From NCBI RefSeq assembly GCF_030440535.1, contig NZ_CP047117.1, positions 1,550,001 through 1,614,000 on the forward strand: a stretch of DNA of 64,000 bases, given 5' to 3'. Position numbers and translations under genes: made by a program. Shown piece by piece: positions 19,928-27,842 of the stretch. Under the pieces are notes generated by a model. That model made no database searches. It worked only from the letters and a program-made list of their open reading frames with translations, and was not told the origin of the DNA. Numbering within the stretch: the stretch's first letter is position 1; each line of letters starts with the position of its first letter. The stretch comes from Corynebacterium capitovis DSM 44611 (GTDB lineage: Bacteria > Actinomycetota > Actinomycetes > Mycobacteriales > Mycobacteriaceae).

Positions 19928-20872
19928 ATGCGCGAGCTGCACCTCACTGACGAGGAATCGACGGACACCTTTTACGTCCTCCGCGACAGTGACGGGGTCC
20001 GCTATCAGGTCGCGCGGGCGGAATTTGCCCCTGGGCCTGACGCCGTTTCTCAGCCCGCGCCAGATGCCGAGCCGACGCTGGAGCCAGAGCCGGTGGCCGT
20101 CCCTGGCCCTATCCCTGGCTCTATCACTGGCCCTATCCCAGCCCCTGCCACGGCTTCGGTCCCGGATGTGGCCGCTGATCCGCTGGCGCTGCGCCCAAAA
20201 GAGGTTCAAGCGCGCATTCGCGCCGGCGCGACGGCGGCCGAGTTAGCAGAGGAAACGGGGGTGCCGGAAAGTCGCATCGAACCGTACGCGCACCCCGTCA
20301 TGCTCGAGCGCATCCAGATCGCCGAGGTGGCCAAGCAGTCCCACCCGAAGCGGGAGGATGGCCCCGCCACACTCACCCTCTTCGAGATTTTGGCCACCGC
20401 GTTTGCGGCCCGCGGTCATTCCATCTCGGAGGCCACCTGGGACGCGACCCGGGACCCGGGTGATGAGTGGGTCGTTCGCGTGACATGGCGAACGGGGCTC
20501 AGTTCGAACGAAGCATTGTGGACGGTGAAGCGATCCTTTGGTTCCCCGGCCGTCACAGAGGCTCGAAACGCCGTCGCGGCTGACCTGACGGACCCCAACT
20601 TCGCGCAGCCTGTCCGTTCGCTCGTGGCCATGGGGCCCGCCGATCCCAGCCGCGCACAGGCCAGCGTCAACGCGGCTGATCAGGACCCCAGCCGGGACCC
20701 ACTCGAGAGCTCAGCACCCTACCCCGAGTCGGAGGAGGTGGCGGAGGGTGACGTGTTGCGCCACCCCGAGCCGGCTCAACAACCCCAGAAGCGCCGCCGT
20801 AAGGCCGTCACCCCACACTGGGAGGACGTGCTTTTAGGGGTGCGCACGAATACGAAACGGCCCCGCCAGTAA
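19928..20872 (+). CDS. sepH: SepH-type cell division regulator (DUF3071)
   Basis: This is a 314-residue protein whose N-terminal region (MRELHLTDEESTDTFYVLRDSDGVRYQV) and following helix-turn-helix-like block (ALRPKEVQARIRAGATAAELAEETGVPESRIEPYAHPV split across residues 80-120) match SepH, the actinobacterial protein that stimulates FtsZ assembly. A Pro/Gly-rich linker (PGPIPGS, TGPIPAP) joins them, and the C-terminus is variable and ends in basic residues. The ATG is favoured over a GTG one codon earlier because AAGGAG sits five bases upstream. It probably shares transcription with the following unknown gene. Confidence 0.85.
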   Translation: MRELHLTDEESTDTFYVLRDSDGVRYQVARAEFAPGPDAVSQPAPDAEPTLEPEPVAVPGPIPGSITGPIPAPATASVPDVAADPLALRPKEVQARIRAGATAAELAEETGVPESRIEPYAHPVMLERIQIAEVAKQSHPKREDGPATLTLFEILATAFAARGHSISEATWDATRDPGDEWVVRVTWRTGLSSNEALWTVKRSFGSPAVTEARNAVAADLTDPNFAQPVRSLVAMGPADPSRAQASVNAADQDPSRDPLESSAPYPESEEVAEGDVLRHPEPAQQPQKRRRKAVTPHWEDVLLGVRTNTKRPRQ

Positions 20873-20893
20873 CAGCCGCCAGAAGGAGCATCA

Positions 20894-21760
20894 ATGTCAA
20901 ACCCCGCAGTTGTGACCTTATGGTTTGTCAATACCGCAGACCCGGCGCAGGTGCTGGAGGGCGAGCCGAAGGCCGACCGGGGTTTCGGCCGCAAGCTCCT
21001 CGCCCAGCTGAACCCGGCGTGGCCGATCACGCCCATTGGCGAGTTCCCCCTAAACCGTTCTTCCCTGCCCAGCCGCAACGAGTTCTACATCGCCGGCTAC
21101 CCAGGTGTCGCGGTGGTGCAGACCTTCGTCGATGATGCCGGTGCCCTGTCAACCGTCGCCCCGGAACTTCGCCAAGGTCTGCCCGCCGCCGACGTCTACC
21201 TCTTCGCGGAGGGCACGGAGAGCGACTTTGCCGGGTTCGCTCACTTCGCCGGGCCCACCCTACAGCGCGCACTGACCGCCACCCGCGACGTTGTCATCGA
21301 GGATGTCGGTCTGCCCGATCCTTTCGAAGCCCCCTACTGGGCCGGTGAGAAGGCGGAGCAAATCGGCGGAATCTCCCTTCCCTTCGAGCCCAAAGACCTT
21401 GCACGCGCCGCGCAAGAAACATGGATTGGGGTCGACGTCTCCCCCTCCGGACCGGACATCAACGTCGTAGGTTACGCGATTGACGGACGACCCGAACCGA
21501 GGATCGAAAAGCCGGCTCAGCGGGAGGAAACGAAGTCTGTGGAGCACGTCGCCGCACGTTTCGCTCAACGGGAACGAGACGCGGATTACGACGATTACGA
21601 GGGCTCGCCAGACGCGACCGGCGAGCAGGACGGCGAGGAATTCGCCCAGCTTGTCGACGCCTCCGTGGCCGCCGCGAAACGCGTCACCAGAATCGTGCGC
21701 CGCCGAGTGCGAGCAGCGCGGTCCGCGCTCATCGAGCGGATCCGCCACTCCGACCGTTAG
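20894..21760 (+). CDS. Conserved actinobacterial hypothetical protein (DUF6928-like)
   Basis: This 288-residue protein begins with a strand-rich domain (VVTLWFVNTADPAQVLEGEP; later NEFYIAGYPGVAVVQTFVDD), typical of a conserved unknown family found beside SepH or SerC in corynebacteria. Residues 205-260 are low-complexity and strongly acidic (RERDADYDDYEG), and the C-terminus is Arg-rich, suggesting a nucleic-acid or membrane contact. AGAAGGAG precedes the ATG. Its TAG overlaps the convergent methyltransferase stop. I recall the family as DUF6928 but cannot confirm it; function is unknown. Confidence 0.65.
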   Translation: MSNPAVVTLWFVNTADPAQVLEGEPKADRGFGRKLLAQLNPAWPITPIGEFPLNRSSLPSRNEFYIAGYPGVAVVQTFVDDAGALSTVAPELRQGLPAADVYLFAEGTESDFAGFAHFAGPTLQRALTATRDVVIEDVGLPDPFEAPYWAGEKAEQIGGISLPFEPKDLARAAQETWIGVDVSPSGPDINVVGYAIDGRPEPRIEKPAQREETKSVEHVAARFAQRERDADYDDYEGSPDATGEQDGEEFAQLVDASVAAAKRVTRIVRRRVRAARSALIERIRHSDR

Positions 21761-22566
21761 CGCAGGCTGCGCTGTCGTTCGTAGAACGCGATCGCGGCTG
21801 ACGTCGCGACGTTGAGGGAGTCCGTTCCCGCTGCCATCGGGATGCGCGCCCTGACGTCCGTAGCGCGCATCGCGTGCGGCGTGAGCCCGGGCCCCTCCCC
21901 GCCGACCAAAAAGGCGACTTTCTCGTGCCCGCCCACGGCGTCCGCAATGTGGACGGAGTCCGACGCTGGAGTGAGGGATACCAGCCACCACCCCTGGTCC
22001 CGCAGTGCCTGCAGGCTGCGCTGCCAGGTGGTAACACTGCCCTCGAGGTGCGCAAAGGGGGTGCGCAGGACGTGGCCCATTGAAACCCGTACGCTACGCC
22101 GGTAAAGAGGGTCAGCGCAGCCGGCACCGAACAGTACCCCGTCGACATCCATCCCCGCCGCGTTGCGGAAGATGGCGCCGATGTTTTCGTGGTCTCCCAC
22201 CCCCTCGAGGATGACCAACGTGCGGGCATTGGCCACGACATCCTCGACGGGAAGAGGCGCGGGTCTTTCGCCCACGGCAAGCAGGCCGCGGTGCATATCA
22301 TAACCCGCCACCTGAGCCAGCACCGAACGCGAGACCTCGTAGACAGGCACCCCCGCCGCGGCAACGTCTCCGTGCGACGCGAGGAACGCATCGAGGCGGC
22401 CGCCGAATCCGATGACGCTGCGCAGCGGGAAGCGAGACTGCGCGAGGCGACCGCACACAAGCGGGCCCTCGCCGAAGACCAGGTCGCGCTTCGCATCGGA
22501 GTGCTTGAGGTCCCGGATATCGTCGAGCCGGGGGTCGCTGGGGTCGTCGATAAGAATGCGCGTCAC
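21757..22566 (-). CDS. SpoU/TrmH-family RNA 2'-O-methyltransferase
   Basis: This 269-residue SPOUT-fold enzyme probably methylates the 2'-OH of a tRNA or rRNA nucleotide with SAM. Motif 1 (LEGVGDHENIGAIFRNA), motif 2 (VGGEGPGLTPHAM) and motif 3 (IPMAAGTDSLNVATSAAIAFYE, in part) are all present. The N-terminal 100 residues look like a substrate-binding domain. I start at the GTG that overlaps the NCS2 permease stop by four bases (GTGA), because the longer reading frame runs back through the permease gene. The exact RNA target cannot be told. Confidence 0.88.
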   Translation of the reverse strand: MTRILIDDPSDPRLDDIRDLKHSDAKRDLVFGEGPLVCGRLAQSRFPLRSVIGFGGRLDAFLASHGDVAAAGVPVYEVSRSVLAQVAGYDMHRGLLAVGERPAPLPVEDVVANARTLVILEGVGDHENIGAIFRNAAGMDVDGVLFGAGCADPLYRRSVRVSMGHVLRTPFAHLEGSVTTWQRSLQALRDQGWWLVSLTPASDSVHIADAVGGHEKVAFLVGGEGPGLTPHAMRATDVRARIPMAAGTDSLNVATSAAIAFYERQRSLR

Positions 22567-23996
22567 GCGAGCGCCGCCAGCAAAGGACCGTGGGCGAAGT
22601 ACAGCACGAAGAGAGCGGAGATGAGCCACATAATCCAATGGACGTCCTTGCGCTTGCCGGCGAACACGGCCATCAGCGTAAACGAGATGAACCCCACCCC
22701 GATGCCATTTGCGATGGAATAGGTAAAGGGCATTGTGACGATGGTGAGGAAGGCCGGCAGCGCCACATGGAACTGGTTCCACTCGATGGAACCCACTTGC
22801 ATCATCATGAGCGCGCCCACGATGACGAGGACGGGGGCCGCAGCTTCAACCGGCACAACGGCGTACAGCGGGGTGAGGAACATGGCAAGAAGGAACAGCA
22901 CACCGGTCACGATGTTCGCCAAGCCCGTGCGCGCGCCGTCTGCGATGCCCGCGGAGGAATCCACGTAAACCGTGTTCGACGACGCGGAGGTGGCGCCGCC
23001 GACGACAGCGCCGAAGCCCTCGACGACGAGCGCGCGCTTCATATCGGGCAGCTCACCGTGCTCGTCGGTCAACCCGCCCTGACGGCCGAGGGCCGTCATC
23101 GTGCCCATCGCGTCGAAGAAGTTGGCCAACACAAGCGTGAACACGAAGAGGGAAGCCGCGATCACACCGGCGTGAGCAAAGGCGCCGACGGGATCGATGT
23201 TGCCGACGATCGAGAGGTCAGGCAGGCCTCCCAGCGAGTCAGGGAGCTTGGGAACCGCAAGGCTCCACCCAGCGGGGTTGTTCGTCGACGAGCCCGCCCC
23301 GACAAGGGCCTCCACGATGAGGGAGATCACGGTCGTGACGACGATGCCGATGAACAGCCCCCCGGGCACGCCCCGCACGACCATGTACCCGCAGATAATG
23401 AGGCCGATGATGAAAACGAACGTGGGCCACGAAGCGATCGACCCGTTGATGCCCAGTTGCACCGGAACGGTGGTCATCGCCGCATCTGGGACGCGGCGCA
23501 CGAAGCCGGCGTCGACCAGGCCGATAAGGGCAATGAACAGCCCGATGCCGACGGACATGGCGGCCCGCATCGAATCTGGGATGGCACGAAAGACCGCACT
23601 GCGGAACCCTGTGACGGCGAGGATGCAGATCACCAAACCGTCAATAACCACCAGCCCCATGGCTTCCGGCCAGGTGAGCCCCTGCTGCCCCACCAGAGTG
23701 ACGGCGACGAGCGTATTCAAGCCGAGGCCCGCGGCAATGCCGAAGGGGTAGCGCGCGACGAGGCCGAAGAGAATGGACATCACCCCCGCGGCGAGGGCCG
23801 TCGCGGCCGCGACCTGGGGGATGCCCAACACAACACCCTCGCGGTCGGCGCTGGTGCCGATGATCAGGGGGTTGAGCAAGACGATGTAGGCCATCGCAAA
23901 GAACGTGACCACACCCCCGCGGATTTCAGTTGCAATTGAGGATCCGCGGTCGGTGATGCTGAAAAAACGGTCAATGCTCTGCTGGCTCGTGCTCAC
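22563..23996 (-). CDS. NCS2/AzgA-type purine permease
   Basis: This is a 477-residue polytopic transporter resembling guanine/hypoxanthine or adenine permeases (PbuG/AzgA branch). It has about 12-14 hydrophobic helices. Branch-specific motifs include FFAMAYIVLLNPLI, FGLVARYPFGIAAGLGLNT and TSASSNTVYVDSSAGIADGARTGL (residues around 340). Substrate is inferred from family only. It reads into the methyltransferase gene with a four-base overlap. Confidence 0.9.
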   Translation of the reverse strand: MSTSQQSIDRFFSITDRGSSIATEIRGGVVTFFAMAYIVLLNPLIIGTSADREGVVLGIPQVAAATALAAGVMSILFGLVARYPFGIAAGLGLNTLVAVTLVGQQGLTWPEAMGLVVIDGLVICILAVTGFRSAVFRAIPDSMRAAMSVGIGLFIALIGLVDAGFVRRVPDAAMTTVPVQLGINGSIASWPTFVFIIGLIICGYMVVRGVPGGLFIGIVVTTVISLIVEALVGAGSSTNNPAGWSLAVPKLPDSLGGLPDLSIVGNIDPVGAFAHAGVIAASLFVFTLVLANFFDAMGTMTALGRQGGLTDEHGELPDMKRALVVEGFGAVVGGATSASSNTVYVDSSAGIADGARTGLANIVTGVLFLLAMFLTPLYAVVPVEAAAPVLVIVGALMMMQVGSIEWNQFHVALPAFLTIVTMPFTYSIANGIGVGFISFTLMAVFAGKRKDVHWIMWLISALFVLYFAHGPLLAALA

Positions 23997-24028
23997 GCAA
24001 GTGAGCTTAGAGCGCTGCTAGCTGCGCC

Positions 24029-24742
24029 TCAAAACAACGGTTTCTCGTCGTCAAAGAACTCGTCCGCGCCCGCGTGCGGGGCGGGGACCCGTGTGTCTGA
24101 GTGTGCTCCGCAGCCGTAGCTCGCGGAAACGACCCTACCGTCCGCCGAGAACTCGTTGCAGCACGCGCCGAAGTTGTCCCCCACCGGCTCCCCAAAGGGC
24201 AGGAAAAACGCGCACGACCTGCATTTCAGCTGGGCTTGCGCGGCGAACTCGCTGTTCGGCCCGTAGTCTCCGGTGCGCCACCGGCGCCGCGCCTCGTCCA
24301 GACCGGCGCGCGTCAGGTACTTCCGCGTCTCCCGCCCCGGCAACGTCACTGCGTCGCGGTCGAACGAGTCGTCCGTCAGGCGCGGGTCGTCCGGCGCGGG
24401 CTCCAGCAGATCGCCCGGTCTGAGGTCCCCAGGCCTCAACCTCTCCGCGTACGGCACCCACTGGGGGGCCTCAAGCGCCTCACCGCTTGGCGACGGCACC
24501 AGCGCCACCTCATTGACGGTGACCCAGGTTGACCCCGTGGCGCAGGCAACGACGGCGTTCCATTCCCAGCCCGGGTATCCGGGGACGTCGGCCACAAATC
24601 GGTGGGTAGCCACGTTGCGGGACACCCCCGCCACACCGATGTGTTCGCCGACGCCACCCTCGGCGATTTCACCCAGCGCCGCCCGCGCGGTTGAAACAGC
24701 CCTGGGGCCGAGCAGAGCGTCCGCGTTCCTCTTCTCAGTCAC
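24029..24742 (-). CDS. DUF3027 protein with cysteine-rich C-terminus
   Basis: This is a 237-residue soluble protein of the actinobacterial DUF3027 family, with the conserved blocks EIAEGGVGEHIGVAGVS and VPGYPGWEWNAVVACA. The C-terminal part has CRSC, ACC and CGAHSD clusters (Cys/His), which look metal-binding. The start is the GTG of VTEKRNADALLG; the GGGGGAG just before it is unusually close, so the exact start is uncertain. It is divergent from the lipoprotein gene, with only 24 bases between starts. Function is unknown. Confidence 0.78.
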   Translation of the reverse strand: MTEKRNADALLGPRAVSTARAALGEIAEGGVGEHIGVAGVSRNVATHRFVADVPGYPGWEWNAVVACATGSTWVTVNEVALVPSPSGEALEAPQWVPYAERLRPGDLRPGDLLEPAPDDPRLTDDSFDRDAVTLPGRETRKYLTRAGLDEARRRWRTGDYGPNSEFAAQAQLKCRSCAFFLPFGEPVGDNFGACCNEFSADGRVVSASYGCGAHSDTRVPAPHAGADEFFDDEKPLF

Positions 24743-24766
24743 TCCCCCATTATGCGCGAGGGATGC

Positions 24767-25552
24767 ATGATAGACCGCATGGGTCGTCTCGCCGCGTTGG
24801 TCAGTACCGCACTGCTTCTTGCTGCATGTTCTTCCCCCGCCGATCCTGGCGACGAGCCAGAGCACCTCGTGGCGGTAGTGAAAGACCGCCACCCGGCGGA
24901 CACCGGTAGCTTCACGCAGGGCCTGGAAATGGCAGAGGATGGCACACTGTACGTCGGCACTGGCTGGGTGGGCCAGTCCCGCGTGTACCGCCGCACGGTG
25001 GATGGCGAAATGCTCTCCTCCCGCGACCTCGATGCGTCGTTCTTCGGAGAGGGGATTACCCGCGCGGGTTCGTCGCTATGGCAGCTCACCTGGCGCGATG
25101 GCGTGGCCATCCAGCGCGATGCAGACTCGCTGGAGGAGACAGCCCGCGTCCCTTTATCCGGGGAGGGTTGGGGCGCTTGCTCCCGCGGGGACGAGGTGGT
25201 GGTCTCCGACGGCTCCAACGAGCTGCGCAGAATGGACCCGGAGACACTGACCGAGCGCAGCCGCTTCGAGGTGACGCGCGCTGGCCAGCCCGTCACGGGG
25301 CTCAACGAACTTGAATGCGTCCACGATGACATATATGCCAACATCTTCCTCACGACGGATATCGTCCGTATCGATGCCACAACGGGAGTGGTCACCGCAG
25401 TTATCGACGCCTCCGGCGTTCCCAACAACGCCGCGCCCGACCCCAACAACGTGCTCAACGGCATCGCGAAGATACCCGGGACCGACGAGTTTTTTCTCAC
25501 CGGCAAGCGGTGGCCCGACCTGTACACCGTCACCTTCGAACCCGAAGATTAA
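24767..25552 (+). CDS. Glutaminyl-peptide cyclotransferase-like lipoprotein
   Basis: This is a 261-residue exported lipoprotein: a hydrophobic leader ends at the lipobox LLAAC (Cys21). The rest is a five-bladed beta-propeller of the plant-type glutaminyl cyclase family, with repeats such as FTQGLEMAEDGTLYVGTGWVGQS, LNELECVHDDIYANIF and NVLNGIAKIPGTDEFFLTGKRWPDLY. It would form N-terminal pyroglutamate at the cell surface. Of three in-frame ATGs I chose the second, which has GAGGG four bases upstream; the first adds five residues and the third removes four. Confidence 0.82.
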   Translation: MIDRMGRLAALVSTALLLAACSSPADPGDEPEHLVAVVKDRHPADTGSFTQGLEMAEDGTLYVGTGWVGQSRVYRRTVDGEMLSSRDLDASFFGEGITRAGSSLWQLTWRDGVAIQRDADSLEETARVPLSGEGWGACSRGDEVVVSDGSNELRRMDPETLTERSRFEVTRAGQPVTGLNELECVHDDIYANIFLTTDIVRIDATTGVVTAVIDASGVPNNAAPDPNNVLNGIAKIPGTDEFFLTGKRWPDLYTVTFEPED

Positions 25553-25563
25553 AATCTCCGACC

Positions 25564-26076
25564 ATGGCCACAAACGCATCGCGAACTTCCGCGTGGAAAC
25601 TGCTTATCGTGCTGGGCCTCGGGGTGCTCGTTCTGGTCGCCGGCCTTTACGCCTTCTGGGATTGGCAGAAAAACAAGCCGGGTAGGCCCGCCTCCGAAGT
25701 GACGGTTGCGGTGACCAGCGGTGACGCGACACTCGACGTGGGCGCCTACACGGTGTGCGAACTTGACGCGGAGTGCGAGGGAGGACAGCCCCCCAGCCTG
25801 GCCCTCGACACTGGGTCCGATGTCACCGTTCGCGTGCCCGAAGAAATTGGGGAGTCGAGCTGGCAGTTGCTCACTATCTACGACGACCCGGCCGCTAACG
25901 ACCAACAACTCTTCCAGGCGGGGGACGCGCTGGAAGCGACCGCGCCCGCCACGAAAGGCGAGGCCCACCTCGTCGTAGCCGAGGTGTCGTTCCTTACTGT
26001 CGGCACGGACACTCAGGGCCACGAGACCCCCGTCGTTGCAACCTATTCAGTGTCGTTTAATGCCCCAGCTAATTAG
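25564..26076 (+). CDS. DUF2771-type membrane-anchored protein
   Basis: This is a 170-residue protein with one N-terminal transmembrane anchor (WKLLIVLGLGVLVLVAGLYAF) followed by an extracytoplasmic beta-rich domain. A pair of cysteines in YTVCELDAECEGG could form a disulfide. The layout fits the corynebacterial DUF2771 family. It starts 11 bases after the lipoprotein gene, so the two form a small envelope operon, and it ends in a four-base convergent overlap with the cold-shock gene. Function is unknown. Confidence 0.75.
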   Translation: MATNASRTSAWKLLIVLGLGVLVLVAGLYAFWDWQKNKPGRPASEVTVAVTSGDATLDVGAYTVCELDAECEGGQPPSLALDTGSDVTVRVPEEIGESSWQLLTIYDDPAANDQQLFQAGDALEATAPATKGEAHLVVAEVSFLTVGTDTQGHETPVVATYSVSFNAPAN

Positions 26077-26456
26077 GCGTCGAGCTCTTTCGCCACAGCT
26101 CGGAGAATCTCGGCGACTTGCCGCGCCTCTTTGCGCTCCGGGTAGCGGCCTGCGGTCAGGGCGGGCTGCACTTGTGTTTCGATCAGCGTCATGACGTCGG
26201 CAAGCATGCTGCCAAGTTCCTCGGGCTTGCGGCGGTGAACCGGGCGGCGCTTGGGGGTGTCGAGTATTCGAACCCGCAGCGCCTGAGGACCCCGGCGCCC
26301 AGCCGCGAAGTCGAATTCGATACGCTGGCCCGCAACGAGCTCGTCAACACCCTCGGGCAACACCGCCTGGCCGACGAAAACATCCTCGTCACCGGGGTTG
26401 GAGGCGAATCCAAACCCCTTTTCAGCGTCGTACCACTTCACCTTTCCGATCGGCAT
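26073..26456 (-). CDS. cspB: Cold-shock domain protein with C-terminal extension
   Basis: This is a 127-residue protein: residues 1-66 are a cold-shock domain with RNP1-like KGFGFAS and RNP2-like VFVGQAV, for single-stranded RNA/DNA binding. A further 60-residue helical extension (EELGSMLADVMTLIETQVQPAL) follows, characteristic of the longer corynebacterial CspB rather than the 67-residue CspA type. A basic linker (TPKRRPVHRRKPEE) joins the two. Upstream, a perfect 11-bp tandem repeat lies about 54 bases before the start. Confidence 0.9.
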   Translation of the reverse strand: MPIGKVKWYDAEKGFGFASNPGDEDVFVGQAVLPEGVDELVAGQRIEFDFAAGRRGPQALRVRILDTPKRRPVHRRKPEELGSMLADVMTLIETQVQPALTAGRYPERKEARQVAEILRAVAKELDA

Positions 26457-26509
26457 TGAGCACTCACTCCTACATTCTCTACGGGATCAACACTTTGGGG
26501 CTCTAGGTA

Positions 26510-26531
26510 AACCCTATGGGAACCCTATGGG
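26510..26531 (-). repeat. Tandem 11-bp repeat in the cspB upstream region
   Basis: AACCCTATGGG occurs twice with no gap. One unit equals one helical turn, so two bound proteins would lie on the same face of the DNA. On the minus strand each unit contains CATAGGGT. It is 54-75 bases upstream of the cspB start. Confidence 0.6.
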
Positions 26532-26569
26532 AAGAAGTCATTCTATCGACGGGGAGCCGCAACGCGAGA

Positions 26570-26585
26570 TGTGACACATATCACC
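26570..26585. promoter_or_regulatory. GlxR (CRP-family) binding site candidate
   Basis: TGTGA-CACATA-TCACC matches the TGTGA-N6-TCACA consensus with one mismatch. It lies between cspB (114 bases from its start) and rpf (about 110 bases before the predicted -35). GlxR control of rpf genes is known in C. glutamicum. Confidence 0.65.
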
Positions 26586-26673
26586 CACGCGCGGAAAACG
26601 CGCTTCTTGCAGCATAAACACAGTGGCTAGGGTCGGGTTTTCGGCGGCACGGCAGTCATTTTGTGTCCATCGC

Positions 26674-26702
26674 GTGACATAACCGTTACACATCGTTAGA
26701 GT
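26674..26702 (+). promoter_or_regulatory. Predicted rpf promoter
   Basis: GTGACA (26674-26679) and TAGAGT (26697-26702) are separated by 17 bases. Transcription from about 26709 would give a leader of roughly 240 bases carrying the riboswitch. Confidence 0.5.
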
Positions 26703-26704
26703 AG

Positions 26705-27538
<834 letters not shown>

Positions 27539-27548
27539 GCGCCCATGT

Positions 27549-27588
27549 AACGCCAAAGGCCCTCGCGTTTGCGAGGGCCTTTGGCGTT
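27549..27588. terminator. Strong terminator after rpf
   Basis: A perfect 18-bp stem (27549-27566 with 27571-27588) closes a GTTT loop and is followed by TGCGTTCT. It lies between convergent genes and could stop both. Confidence 0.92.
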
Positions 27589-27594
27589 TGCGTT

Positions 27595-27789
27595 CTAGCG
27601 GTTGATGCGCGTCGTCGGGTGAACGTACGCGATCTCCTCGGCGGGCCGGGGAAGAATCAGATCATCGCCGAACGGGCTTGAGGCACCAGCGAGCTTGGAG
27701 GAAATTTCCGTCACCGGGTGACCGTTGCCGGGGGTGTGCTCCGGCCACGCTGGGTTTGCGCGACCGATCTTCTCAACGTCGTTAGCCAT
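27595..27789 (-). CDS. Small conserved hypothetical protein
   Basis: This is a 64-residue hydrophilic protein starting MANDVEKIGRANPAWPEH and ending PAEEIAYVHPTTRINR. There is no hydrophobic segment or known domain. An upstream in-frame start would add 12 residues, but ATG at MANDVEK gives the natural N-terminus. It sits head-to-head with the XPB-associated operon (53 bases between starts) and tail-to-tail with rpf. The proline-rich, evenly conserved look suggests a real gene; function is unknown. Confidence 0.65.
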   Translation of the reverse strand: MANDVEKIGRANPAWPEHTPGNGHPVTEISSKLAGASSPFGDDLILPRPAEEIAYVHPTTRINR

Positions 27790-27842
27790 AAGGCCTATTG
27801 TTTCACGGCGGCCTCGAAAACGCACGTAAAATCACCCCCGTA

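Noticed and set aside
22590-23939. 449-residue plus-strand frame opposite the NCS2 permease
   Set aside because: It is an antisense shadow; the minus frame has the hydrophobic helices and permease motifs.
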